Assembly: GCF_003576645.1 (NCBI RefSeq)
Contig: NC_044917.1
Span: forward strand, 9,633,680-9,697,679
From: Ipomoea triloba
Taxonomy: Eukaryota > Streptophyta > Magnoliopsida > Solanales > Convolvulaceae
Reading direction: 5' to 3'
Length of the DNA stretch: 64,000 bases
Shown here: positions 46,804-60,100 of the stretch, one piece after another
Numbering within the stretch: the first letter of the stretch is position 1
How the letters are laid out: each line of letters opens with the position of its first letter
Notes under the pieces: model-generated
Told to the model about the DNA's origin: nothing
Seen by the model: only the letters and a program-made list of their open reading frames with translations
The model's database searches: none
Made by a program: the position numbers and the translations under genes

Positions 46804-49800
46804 TGCCGAATTCAACAAACACCGATCGCTACAACGTAAGAGAGATGCGAGAGTACAGCATTAGTTAAGTTCTACTGATCGCAGATATAAATCGAGCATT
46901 TAGATTAGAATGGAGAAAAGGTAAAGTACTAACGACTGAAGTAAGTTATTGTTCAATTCATGGTCTGGCAACAGCGCTCCGTGGGGTACCGGGTGCCCAA
47001 GCCTTTTATGATTTGATTACAACAAATTTCGTACTTGTGTTATAATAATATTTTTTAAATTTAGGTCTTTAACTTTAAAAATTGTCAAATTTGATCCTCA
47101 TTTATTACGATTCTCTCAAATTTTAGTCTTTAGTTATAATTTTCATTGATAATCAGTTAATTTGGTGAACAAAATTCTTAGTTGAAGATCTAGTTGTATA
47201 TGTTTTTACTTTATGTATAATATTGTCTAAATTAAAATAAGTGTTAATTACTGATTTAGTTCATCGACTATAGTAAAATTACTTATTTGGTTCTTGAGTA
47301 TCATCCTTACCAAATTAAGTTCTCAACTTTGAAAATTTTGTCCAATTACGTCCCATTAATTTGAGCCGTAGGATGATAGCGAAGGAAGATAAGTCGGTCG
47401 GCCGGATGACATTCGATGGACTGCTCTGTGAAACACGTTTAAGAAAGAGTTTGATAATGAAAAGAATATGCTTGGTGGTTCCTTAGGTGACAAGGCAGCT
47501 GAAGATCTTAGACTGAGAGTAATTGAACATAATTATTGAAACGATTAACTACCATGGAAGAAAGGTCGGGTTGGGGAAGCAAGAAAAAAGACGAGTCGGA
47601 CCGGACCGACCTAGAAGAGGCCGAGGTAAGAAAGGCGGTGTGAGAAAGGCGGTGCAAGAAGGACGGGGCAAGACAGACAGTTATGGAAGTTTCCTAAAGC
47701 GTTTGGCGGTGGAAGGTGAGAGATACGGAAGGAAGGTCGAGATAGATTAGGAAAGTAACTCAAATGTAATAAGGAAAAAGTTCCTAAAATAGTTTAGAAG
47801 TTTCCTAAGGGAGAAGTCCCTCGTAGCTTGTATAAATAGGGGTTCTAGGTCTCAAGAGAGGTACAAGCAATCTAGCACACTTATAAGCAATCCATTGTAC
47901 TCAAAGGCAATTCCCGCCAATTCGTAATCCAAAGAAGGCCGAAAGGTTACTCTGATTTTCCAATAGTGTTAGTCGATTTTCCGGTGGTGTTGGCCTGCCG
48001 TTCGACCATTCCGTGGGGGATAAAACCAACATTTCCCTTCAATGTTCTCTTCTTGTTTTTCCTCCTTCACCTTTCTCGTGTTATTTTCTTTGTATATTTC
48101 TCCCTTTATGTGTTTTCCTTGTTACTAGTACTACTGTTATTATTATAGGAACTATGGTAATTGTGGTGTTGTTGGTTGAAAAATAGCGGTTAACAACCCA
48201 TGGACTTAGTTCTCGAGTGTCCATAATAAGTGATAGGGAAGCGGATCCATTGTGTGAGATGATGTCTCCTTGGTAGTCTTTATTGTCTTCTTCGGTGGGT
48301 TGTAATCAATTAAGTGATGCCAAGTTCTTGGTTCCCCTTGCTACTATGTTACATGTAAGACAAGAGAGAAACCAAATTAGACAATAGAGTTCAACAAATG
48401 CAAAATAAAACAAAACACAAAAAGAAATGGGTAGACTATCTTATAAAAGAGTTCCCTTATGTTGAGAATGCAACAAAACTTTAACACCGCTATCAATCTC
48501 CAGCAATGGCGTCATTTGATTAAAGGACTTTTTATGGCGAATTTGTGGTTCTCAAATGATTAGTGATAGATGTAAGCTTATGTGTTCTCAAGCACAAAGT
48601 ACTATCAATTCCATAGAAATCTAGCCCCAACAAAGATCAATTATGGCAAGCACAAGTAAACAATTAGTAATTGAAATGAATAACATGTAATGTAACAGAC
48701 ATAGGAGACTAGGAAATTAGATTAGGTCAAGGTAATGTGACAAAATTGGGAACAAGAGTGATGGTCAATTGACTTGATGACGAATGCCATTAATCGAGAG
48801 GAAGTATTTCTCAAGGTTACTTCACACTTTTAGAATACACAATGACATTATCATGACTCATGAGTGTCTAAGAGACATTTAATCAAACATCTTGGTTTTG
48901 ACATCCCATAGAATGCATCAAAATAGTACAACCCAATGTCTCAATATCCAATCAACATCCCAAATCAATACTCAAACAAACGAGGTCTTGGATCGCTGAT
49001 CAGGAAGTGGTGGCAGTGATCGGAACATCTAAATGAATTCTTGCCAGAGGTTGTCAATTTAACCTTCAATCTGTTGTATCACCTCCAAATGTAGTTGGTA
49101 CTGGAACGCATGCATATCGCCCCACTTCCAAGGTTGATTGATCCAACTAAATGAAACAAATAATAAAAGATATGAATAACAATAATGGAAAAGACGAGGA
49201 GAATAAGAACTTGGATTAGTATAATGAAACATAATCGAACCAAAACAAGATAAAGAGTTAATTGAATAGATGATGGATGTCATATAACTAGAATAATGCC
49301 GTTCTCAAGGTCATTATACACTCTTAGAGCACTTGAGGACATTCTCATACTCATAAGTGGCTAATAGGCATTTCATCAAACACTTAATGTCATATACATC
49401 TCATACTTCCCTTTTCTCAAAGGTGAAGCATGGTTGATCAACTCCTTGAGTCTAGGTTATGTTGTCACTTCCTAATCGGAATTCAAACATGTTGATCAAC
49501 ATCATCCAAATAGAGTCTCATCTCCACTACTCAACCAATTCAATGTCACATCTCCAAAACACTAATCTACGTCCATATCTCCCGCCTAAGAGATCTAATC
49601 GCACATATTGAAGATAGGAATGACAATAGATTCAAGATTAAAAAACACAACTAATAATAAACACAAAATTATAGATCAAAGTAAATTTGCAATAAAAGGA
49701 AATTGGAATTGACTTAGCTAATTTGAGATGAAATTGTAAATGAAAGTCTTCAACTCTTGCTTTTTTCCAAGGTAGAAGTTAAACTTGAATTTAGAGAGAA

Positions 49801-50160
49801 CTTGCAATTGAAAATTGAAATGAATCTATCTGAGAACATGAAAGGAAATTGTTATTTTTAGACTAATCTAATGAATCTTAGATTTTAGAGAGAACTTGCA
49901 CTTGGAAATTGAAATGAATCTATCTAAGATAATGAACTTGTCAAAGACTTTGTGGTCAAGCGGCATGAAGTGATTCTCCCAAATGGGAGGTCATGGGTTC
50001 GAGCTTTAGTGAATGCGATATTGACTTGTTGGGCTTCAGTAGGCTGAGAAACTCCGATTACGAGCATTAGCTTTAGATGTGGGGTCTAGTAAAGTAGTCA
50101 TACTCACTTTTCGTCCTTAAGTTATCATTGGCGTTGCACTTTTCGCTCCTTTACTACTAA
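46804..50160. other. Upstream flank of VPS18 and intergenic DNA
   Basis: 46804-46910 is probably VPS18 5' untranslated sequence. 47370-48030 is more G+C-rich and contains a TATA-like 'tataaatagg' (47831), plus a sequence resembling an LTR/primer border 'gtgggggataaaaccaaca', so an old LTR element is possible. 48830-48920 and 49300-49400 share a diverged duplication ('ctcaaggt.a...acactt.tagaa'). No host gene was recognised. Confidence 0.35.
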
Positions 50161-50164
50161 AACA

Positions 50165-50512
50165 TTAGGGATGGAATTTACAATTTTAGTATAATTTAGG
50201 GATGAAAAGTGAGCACAAAAGGACGAAAAGTGCAACGTCAATTTTAACTTAAGGGCGAAAAGTGAGCATGACCAACACTTAGGGATGAAATTTACAATTT
50301 TAGTATAATTTATAGGGATGAAAAGTGAGCACAAAAGAACGAAAAGTGCAACGTCAATTTTAACTTAAGGGCGAAAAGTGAGCATGACCAACACTTAGGG
50401 ATGTAATTTACAATTTTAGTATAATTTAGGAATGAAAAGTGAGAACAAAGGACGAAAAGTGCAACGCCAATTTTAACTTAAGGGCAAAAAGTGAGCATGA
50501 CCAACACTCAAA
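50165..50512. repeat. Three-copy tandem repeat, unit about 115 bp
   Basis: The phrase 'atttacaattttagtataat' followed by 'gatgaaaagtgag' recurs at about 50175, 50290 and 50405 with very few changes. Within each unit 'gaaaagtg' words repeat in both halves. No coding capacity. Confidence 0.85.
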
Positions 50513-53500
50513 ACGAATTATACAATTACCTTATGACTTAGGGATGAAAAATGGTCATTAAAACAAAAAAAACTATAGATAGATGTAACAAGCGTGATAT
50601 TCATCTATTCAGCTATTCTCACGGTCAAAGACTTCTATCTTTTTGTTTTCAAAAAAAAGACTTCTATCTTTTTTATAATTTGTTGAGGAGATTTTGTAGG
50701 TCTCCCCTAACAAAATAAATAAATAAAGTGTATTTAAAGGAGAGTCATCTCACTTTCACAGTGCGATTGCCAACGTATCTCTCCTTCTTACCTCCCATCT
50801 TTAATTTTTTTTTTTTTATAAATATTTTCCTACGGCTTTATTCAACAGCTCTGCATGCCTAATTTCTTTAGCTTCGATCGTCAGAGAAACAGAAGGTCGA
50901 AATCAGTGAAATTGTAAGATCAATATTAATTTTAAAAATCTTTTATGCTTGAGTAATAAATGTTTGATCTTCTTGGCATATTTTGTAAGTTTACCTCTTT
51001 GTAGGTGGTTTTTGTCGGCTAGGGTTTATCCACACCTGAGTAGTAATGATTGCGAGTTTTCCTAAGCTGGTTATCTCATTGTGCGTTTTCGCCGACTAGG
51101 ATCACATGTCAAGGTTTACCTAATGTACATATTCGGATAGTAATGGCACACCATCGAGTAATAATGGTGGCGGATTTTCCTAAACTTTTCATCGTGCTCA
51201 TTTGTCAACTAGGGTTTGCATTAGGTAAATCTTGTCGTCCAATTTTTTGGCCAAATTTCCTGCCAACTAAAGTCTAAATTTCAATGATTATTTTCAGTCA
51301 ATTTTTGCCAGAAAAATTATAGAATATTTTCAGCCGACTTTTGCCATAAATTATTTTTCTCATTGAAATTTAAAATTGAACAATAAAATCAAATGTAATA
51401 CAAATTATAAAGTTATGTACCTAATTTAAAATATTAATAGTTAAAGAATCAAATTTGATACATGTAAGTCAAAGGACCAAAATAAAATTTATTCCTTTTT
51501 TAAACAAATACTGAGTATATATGTATAAGGACAGAGCCATATGCGCATACACAAGCCAGCCACGAGTATGCATTCCATATTTTGGAGCGTTAATGCTTAA
51601 AGATCTTTGCCTTGAATCCATTTATCAATCTCTCTATTACTTTGGTAATGAAAATTTCATCCTCAAGTACTTCGCCAGTAGATTTCAATTATCACCAGCG
51701 AGAATGAGTACTCCTCAAAATACAATAGTTTGGGGTTTTCAATTTAGGGATCTACTGGTTTACTTGATTTTGATTATGGTTCGAATTTTGGTGTGAAGAA
51801 GGGTAAAGAACCAAGAGTTTATGAAGGGATAACTTGGAGTGTGGTTGAGTAGAAGAAATTCATCAATCCTTAACCAAATGTCAATGGATGTGATCATTGA
51901 CTTTGTGTATGAAGCAACTTTAAATATTTAGATCAACTATCTCATCTAATAGAGACTGATTGAGACGATAAAATGAAAATTAAAAATGTAATGTGATAAA
52001 ATAAAAATAATAAGGTCTATTGTGATAATACAATAATAGTTAAGGACTAAAAGTGTAATTTTTTACTCTTTAGGGTTTTCAAAAGGTGCATATAAGTTCA
52101 TAAGTTTGTTGTAGCCACCTTGTTTGCAATTTTGCATGTTTGCTTACCTCTCTTTGAGTAGCTCTTCCTTTTCTTCAATTTACCCATTTGATTTGATGAA
52201 TGTTTTCCTTTTAACTTTCTCTTCTTGATCAACACTTGCTTGTTTTATTTTAGATCTGATTAGTTTAAGAATAATTTTAGGGCTTAAAATCATTTTCATA
52301 ATCTTAGTTGGGGTAAAGAGCCCAAAATGAAGAAGGAAGATTGCTGATTTACTAAGGTCAGCGCTTAGTAAAGGAAGAAACTACTGGAAATATCACAGTA
52401 GCAGCACTAAATCATGTTTGTATTATAACAGTAAGAAACCCTTTTAAGCAGCTTTAGCGCTATTTCTCAGATTCAAGATATAGAGATGATGATGTGGTTT
52501 GTGAAAAATCTTAGTTAAAGATCTAGTCTCTCACAGATTGTGTTTGTAAATAAATTGAAGGCACATAATTTGTTAATTGCAAACACATAATCATACTATA
52601 TTAATGGTATATTATGCTCAACCTACCTCGTACTAGAGCATAATTTTGGCCTTCAATTGCACATCTTTGTGCTTTCGAATATACAATTTTGGTATTTGAG
52701 TGTACATTTTGACATTCGAATGTACATTTTTGTGTCTTTTATCTCTATTTTCCATTTGCCAACATTTTTCATTTCTCCCCTTTTTTTAAGGAAAAAAGAG
52801 GTTAAGAAATGCTTTTGCAAGGGGTTGGAAGTGTGGATCTACTTTCTCCATTTCTTCAAAGCTAGAGAAATACTTAATTCCAAATGATTTTAGTAAACAA
52901 GTTTGTTTTCCAATTTTCTATTTTTTCTAGAAAAATGACTCATTTAATTAGTTACTAAACGGATGCCCTGCACTCGTTGGGAGTCAAAATTGTGACTCTA
53001 AATTAAAGAGTTCAATTCTCAACCTCTCACCAACAAAAGCAATTGTCCCATAATCAATGGATGATGACTAGGGCTTCAATTACTAGATAAATATTTTGAC
53101 AGGTTTATGCCCATTGATTTAGGACAATGGGTCAAGGTAATGAAATAAGTTTGGCAGAATTTTTCTGTGAATATGCATAGATTGTCATTTTAAAAATATT
53201 TATTTATAATTTTTTGAAGATTAAATCTTGTATGATACTATCCCATATGAAACCTATAATATTTTTTTTTATAGATCCATAAAAAGTGTTACGGTGTCTT
53301 ACATAAGACTTATTTTTAATGGAGTATCCGAATCCGAACACTATGTTCAAATAACCATATGTGCCCATGAGATAGAAACAAGGTAACCTTGTGCCTAGTG
53401 AGCACTATACTGAGTAATTACACTCTGGAGGTGACATGGTGGGCGTGGCACCCGGAATTTGAACTCTTGACGTGATACTGAACTCTTTTGTTGTGGAAAA

Positions 53501-54129
53501 TGTTTTATGCAATACTGAATAGATTTATGAAGCTTTTAGTTGTAGCCCAATAGTTTATAACTTGACTGTCCCAAAAGTTCTCTACAATGTGTGGACTTCA
53601 ATTTTTAAAATCATGTTTGTTGATACAAACATACTGTGGATTATTTTGTTCAAGATATAAGATGATGTTCACATCCATAAGTTGGGAGGTTCCTTGTTGA
53701 AAGGATTAGTATATATATATATATAGATGTGTTAACTATGTTATGCATGTGTGAAAAATACTTGGATGATTCTTTCATTTCCCTATGTGACTCTTGGTCT
53801 TTCTGCACCTCCCTTAATGAGTATTAGTGCATGTACTTGAGACTGAGACTCGTAGTCTCCAAAACATTTTTATCAACACTCCTCTGTTTCTTTACAACCT
53901 ACAATGTTGTTATCTAAGTGAGGTTTTGGATTTAGAAAATTTTTTGAGTAATTTCTGCTTAGGAATTGCAGCTTTCTAGTAAGATCACTCCTATATATAT
54001 GTAACATTTGTTGCTGTTAAGTATTGCAAAGAGGTCATGTTAAGAAGGCTTGCTTGCTTTTCTTTTCTTTTAGACTACCATATTTGGTGAACTTTCCAAC
54101 TTATTTGCCTATATTTAAATCTTTTGCAG
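50513..54129. other. Intergenic DNA / possible 5' noncoding part of the MORC gene
   Basis: A TATA-like 'tttataaatattttcc' at about 50817 and a good donor (gaaatt|gtaagatc, 50913/50914) suggest a short noncoding first exon around 50845-50913. This is only a guess. 51005-51235 has diverged internal repeats ('ttttccta.gc/ac', 'ctagggttt'). No coding exon was recognised before 54130. Confidence 0.3.
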
Positions 54130-57100
54130 TCTTTAAACTGAGTTCAATGGACATTCTTGACTTATGTTATGATCAAGATCTCAGAAAGGTTGACGTGAGA
54201 GTGTAAAGTTGTGCCAGATTTGATTGGAAAGTCAATATTACATCAGGAATGCCGTAAAACAGTAACATTGCACCAGAAATCTGAAATGAACTCTGAAGGG
54301 AATGGAAGCTCAAATGCTTTAACCACTACCCAAAATAGTACACGTATCTTAAATCAAGAGCGGTGCTCCATTGGTGGTTCAAGCCTTACCTCATCGCAAA
54401 TATGTCCACCACCTCTTTGTCGGCAATTCTGGAAAGCTGGAAATTATGACGATGGCTTTTCTTCTAAGCCAACTCATAAAAGTATTGCTGCCAAACGCTA
54501 AATGTTATATTTGTAGGGAAAGTATACAATGCTTTACTGTCTTTGATGATCAACTGGATACAACTTAGCAATTGAACTTCACAAGCTAACATACTTAAAT
54601 TAAGTCCTAGCTTTTTAAACTTAATAACTGTTGGAACAGTTAGTTTCCTAGCTTTGGCCCATCAGTTAATTATTCCATATCTATCCAAGGTGGAATTATG
54701 CTGTGTCTCTAATGGAAGGCATATACTATAGCATTTACTTGCTTCTCCAATAACCAGTTATCTAACTGGTAATATTTATATTGGCAGATGATACCAGTTA
54801 CTTGGGCATTCACCCCAAGTTCCTACACTCAAATGCCACATCACACAAATGGGCATTTGGTGGTATGCTCATTATCAACTTATTTTCCTCATTAAAAGAA
54901 ACACAAATACATTGTATATTGCTACAGTGGAATATGTGACACCAATTCATTTTTGTTTCCATGTTTGTAGCCATAGCTGAGCTGGTTGACAATGCTGTCG
55001 ATGAGGTTAGTTCTTTTGAAACCCCTTACACACATGCCTACACAAACAAGAGAAATGTGCGTGCACACGCACACACACACATAAAAGAAAGATAACCAAA
55101 AGTGGTAAAAGTCTGTACGTATATGTGTGTATGCACACGTGTATATAAGTATATTTGTTTCCCCTTTCTTGATTATTGGTTTCTTATGCCCTTATATTGC
55201 ATATACTTTAAGCCTCAATTCTTGCTTTATTTAGAGTATTTTATGTGAATTTATAGCTTGCAACCTCTATTTATAGAAAGTTTTGAAAAGCTAGAAGAAT
55301 TAGAAGATTTGTTTCATCTAGAGTATTTTATGTGAGATTGCACATTTATTATTTTATATATTTATCTTTAACATGCTCTTTCACGTATGTGTGTCGAATA
55401 CCTTTTATGAGCCAACCAACATGATGTGGAAGTGTGAAAACCTTTTACCAAATTGAATGATGTGTTTTATTTCAACTAAAAAATTAATCTTATAGTGAGA
55501 TTACATGTTTATTATTTTATATATTTTATAACTAGAAGTATTGTGCAAAAGATCAATTTCCATGTAAAACAATCTCTTTGTTATGCTTTTCAAGAATATT
55601 TGTGCTTTGGTATATAGGCACATAAAATGGTTGAACCATTTTTTGCTCTAATTTTCCTTTTCCGCTTTGTAGGTAACCTTTTCATTGTGAACTATGTTTC
55701 ACCATTAGTAACTTTGTTTTAGTCTTTGTTGTTTTCAAGAAAGTTTTAGCCGCTTGAAGTTTGCTTTTCCTATACTATTGAGATCTCCTTAATTGGAATA
55801 TTGTGTGCTAGGGGGTTTTGTATTCTCTTTTCTATATGACAATATGCTTTGTATTCTCTTTTCTATATGACAGTATAAGACAACATATTCAGAAATCCTC
55901 TCTTACTTTCGTAACATGGTATCAGAGCCTATACGATAAAAGATTTTTTTCTTTCGCTTCTGTTGTTGTCACCACCCACATAGGGAGAAGTGCCGCCATC
56001 CGTCGACCGTGCTGGCAAGTTTTGAGTCCCATCTGACTAGCGTGTGAGCTCCATGCGCCGGCGCGTGTGGCGTTTCCGGCGACCGGAAAATTTTTTGATC
56101 AACAGTTCTCGACTTAGTTTGGATCATTGATTTTTTTTTTCTACGGTTAGATTGTTTTGTACCTCTTCAGACTCCCTTTTTTGTGTTTTGTGATCTAATT
56201 GTGATCTATGTTGGTGGGTATGACCATGGTTGTAGTAGGCGCTAGACTAGCGCCTAGCGCCTAAGCGGTCTAGGCGGCGCCTATGTGGTACTAGGTAGTG
56301 ACCTATAAAAACAAAAAAATAATGTGGGTGTATGTCATATATTATATTATATATATTATATATATCTCTTACTTCTCTTATTTATATGACATAATTTCTG
56401 AAATTTCTGTCAGTTTCTGTTTCTTGTGTCTTGTTGATTATTTGAGCCATGGAGAAGTTGTTTGCTTCAGATTATATGCATATGTGTTGGTTACAGAGGT
56501 TGGAATGTTATGTTAATGGGAGGCATATGAATATTTTGACAAAATGCATACATTTGTATATGAAATTCAAGTGAATGTTATTAGTGGTCTATGTTTTAGT
56601 TGGCTACAAAGCTTGTGATTGAATTTTGAAAATCTACCATCTTGGAGTGGTATATGAGAAATGTTGTTATTATTATCTTTATAAAGATGGAGGATAAAAG
56701 GTTTGGTTAGATTGTGATGCCCTTAATGAATTATAAGATGTGTAGTATCCTGTTATGAAATTCTGGATACTTGGGTTAAGACCCAGTTGGTTGTGTAACG
56801 AGCAGTAGAAACGTATTCTGTCTCCATATGACTTTTGGTTCTGTTATTCTGAGGAGTGGTTAGTTGAGTCTACCGCTAGGGTATTTACCCTGTTGTCTGT
56901 TGAGTAGTAGTCATTAGAAACGTATCATGACTACTAGGACTAGTTACTACCCATTGGGGGTGTGCACACTTAAGGTATTAGTTCTGTTCCACTTAAATGG
57001 GATCTTTGTGTAGTGTTCAGTAGAGTGATTATTGTTCTCTAGGGCTTATTAATTAAGACCCTGCCCATTATTTGAGATTGAATTGGATTTTGTGTAGTGT

Positions 57101-60100
57101 TCAATAGAGAGATTATTGTTCACTAGGGCTTGATGTAACAAGACCCTGCCCATTGCATTGAGACTGGTGTTCCTCCATGTATATGTACATGTATATATTA
57201 GCAAATGATTTTGGAAAATATATTACTTTTGAAATATTTTTATTGAGGAAAATACTTATTTGGGAAAATATGAATTATGAGTATTTTTGAGAAATTATGG
57301 GTTTTGGAAGTCTTGAAGGGATTTAGATAGGTAGGCATATGGAAACTTGTTTCCTATTCGTAGTCTTCTAGCACCTATTTATAGGGCTTGTTTCCTATTC
57401 GTAGTCATCTAGCACCTATTTATAGGGCTTGTTTCCTATTCGTAGTCATTTAGCACCTATTTATAGGGCTTGTTTCCTTTTCGTAGTCTTCTAGCACTTA
57501 TTTATAAGGCTTGTTTCCTGTTCGTAGTCTTCTAGCACCTATTTATAGGGCTTTGTATTCTCTTTTCTATTCAGAAATCCTCTTTTTACTTTCGTAACCG
57601 TACCTGTAAGGACAAATCACAACTGGGTTAGTCAATTATTAGAACCAGAGGAGAGGACAATCCGGTGATAACACTAGTGGGACGGTGGCAGTGTCGAGAC
57701 CTCCTGGAATAATAGGTCAAACTCCGAAAAAAGGATGTTCAATTGGGGGTACCCATAAGGACAGATCACAACTAGGTTAGTCGATCAAAACCAAAAGTGA
57801 GAACAATTCGGTGATCACAATAGTGGGATGGTGGCAATGTCGAAACCTCCTGGAATAATCGGTCAAACTCCGATAGAAGGAGGATGTTCAAAACGTCTTG
57901 GTTGGAAGCTGGGTGCAAGGAAGCAACTGCAGCCAATGCACTAGGAGTGTCGCTGGACCACGAAACCAATTTCCCATTCAAAATAAACTACATTGTTGAG
58001 GAGTTAAAATCCCACCAAATTGATCCAAGGGTGCCAAGCCATTTAATTCCTAAGACCAAGTCAAAACGCACAAGTGGAATCTGGAATAAATTCACCAAAC
58101 ACAAGTCTGAGCCCTTAGAAACCAAAATTTGTTTGCCCCCTTAATTCTAGGACGAGGAGCAGTAGGAATAGCCAACTCATGTGCAGTTGAAGTGTTGATT
58201 AAATTATGAGTGTGTCCTGTATCCACCAATGCAAGTAGAGGCGTGCCCTCAATCGTTACCCGAAGTTTCATCTTCTCTTTGGTTGACACTCTCATTGTTG
58301 TGTGTAAGGAGATTTCAACCACCTCAAGGTCCTTAATAGCAGGCTCTCTAATTTCCTCTTCATCGTTAATGCCTAGGACACAAAATAGGTGCATCGATGG
58401 CCGCGAATCCATGTCTCATCACAATTAAAAGAAAGGCCCTTGGATTTTTGTTTTTCTTGCTCTTCAGGTGACAACCGACTAATGGGAGGAAGTTTGGGAC
58501 CAGTTTTTTGCATAGCTTGCGGGTTAGAGTTCTTGATAGTTACCAATTTCCTTCTTGTAGGGGCTTGAAGAGGAGGTGGCGATTGCAAAATGTCCCTTTT
58601 TGCATCAAAAGAATTTGACGATAGAAATCTCGAGAAGTATTATTGGCTTCCGCCAAGGAGCTCAACTTACTCTGTTCCACATCAATCCCGAGCGACTCAT
58701 CTAATCCTGCGGTAAATAAATTGACTTGTTGGTCAATTTGCACTGAATCTACCCTAGCCAACAGAAGTTGGAAATTTGAAACATATTCATCATTATGGCA
58801 TGGACGCTACTTGATGTTCACCAACTCCCCCAAGGGGTTAGTACTAAGAGGAGGGCCAAAGTGTAGCTTGCAATAATACTTGAAAATACTGAAGTTATTT
58901 GGGGTTCGCTTCACAAGATTTAGTAAACCACAATTGAGCTTAACTAGTCATATTAAAGGCTGCCAACTCGAATTGTGCCTGACCCGGGGTATGAGCAGTA
59001 CGAAAATAGAGTTCGCAATGATGGAGCCAGATGAGAGGGTCCTTGGTCAGGGAATGTAGGAAATTCCATGTGTGTGTATTGGGAACAAGAGATGGTATCA
59101 TCACTAGTGAGGGGTGTAGCTTCAACAAGGGCAGGTTGGATTGCGGAAGAAGCTGGTTGAGGCCTGAGGCTGCTTGGGAACAACATTATAGTTATTGATG
59201 AGATCGGCGAGGGGCTTTTTCAATTCCTTAATAGATTAGGACAGGTCATTGTACTCAGCTCTAGAAATTGCATTGTTGGGAGGTTGATTGACCATGACGT
59301 TCGCAATGGAACCAATGTTATGGACTATCGTCACAGGCAAAACAAAAATGAAGGAAACAATGATTGAAGAACCAGACTGGGTTTTCTTGAGGCCCCAAAA
59401 CTCCCTAGTCCCTTTGCTAGGAGGAAAAACTGCTTGCCTTCCATTGAATCTGGTTCCCCCTTTTTATAGGGTAAAATACAACTCATAGAATGACTAAAAT
59501 CCAACGAAGAAATTATATAAGCTTAGTAATGTGCTAAAATCTTCTAACTTACTAAACAATGAATTAATATATAAAGCAAGGCACTAATTTTCATAAAAAA
59601 TGAATCTCTTCCAACTGAGAAGCTTCCCAAATAACCGAAGCTTTCCAAATGTACCACAGCAGCTTCCTTTTTATATCAACTTTCCCATTTCTGCCTCATC
59701 TTGCTTCTTGGTTCTGCAAAAATAACAGTCCCCAAGATGCATCAGTGTGATGCCCCTCAAAATGCGGCATTCTTGACGTATCTAATGTGCTTATGTAAAT
59801 GATCTCCTATCATGCATTAATATGTTTAGAAATGAGAAAAGTCATATGGTTTGATCTTGTGAATTCTACCCCATAAAAAGATATATAGAGAAGTGGAGAA
59901 CCATTTTTGCAAATGCTGTGTTCTGTTGTTATTGTAACAATTTACATGCATTCATGCTAATGTGGATAACATTTCTGTGCTCTACATCACATGTTGAATT
60001 CATTATGTAGGCACCAAATGGAGCTTCTTTTGTCATTGTAGATAAATACATAAATCCAAGAGACGGAAGTGCTGCTTTGTTAATTCAAGGTGATCCATCT

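Larger units (their letters stand above)
55813..57597 (+). mobile_element. Copia D-family remnant in MORC intron 3
   Basis: A 5'-truncated LTR (about 55813-55916) ends ACTTTCGTAACA and is followed by the primer site TGGTATCAGAGC (55917-55928) and a leader with CCATGCGCCGGCGCGTG (56052-56068). A second D-type LTR lies at about 57329-57597. The interior between them lacks gag and pol and contains a GGCGCTAG repeat (56223-56330) and a diverged tandem duplication (about 57005-57165). Within the left LTR the 'tttgtattctcttttctatatgaca' region is duplicated. Confidence 0.75.

Noticed and set aside
51521..51796. 91-codon plus-strand frame as a MORC upstream exon
   Set aside because: No similarity to MORC N-termini and no supporting splice phase.
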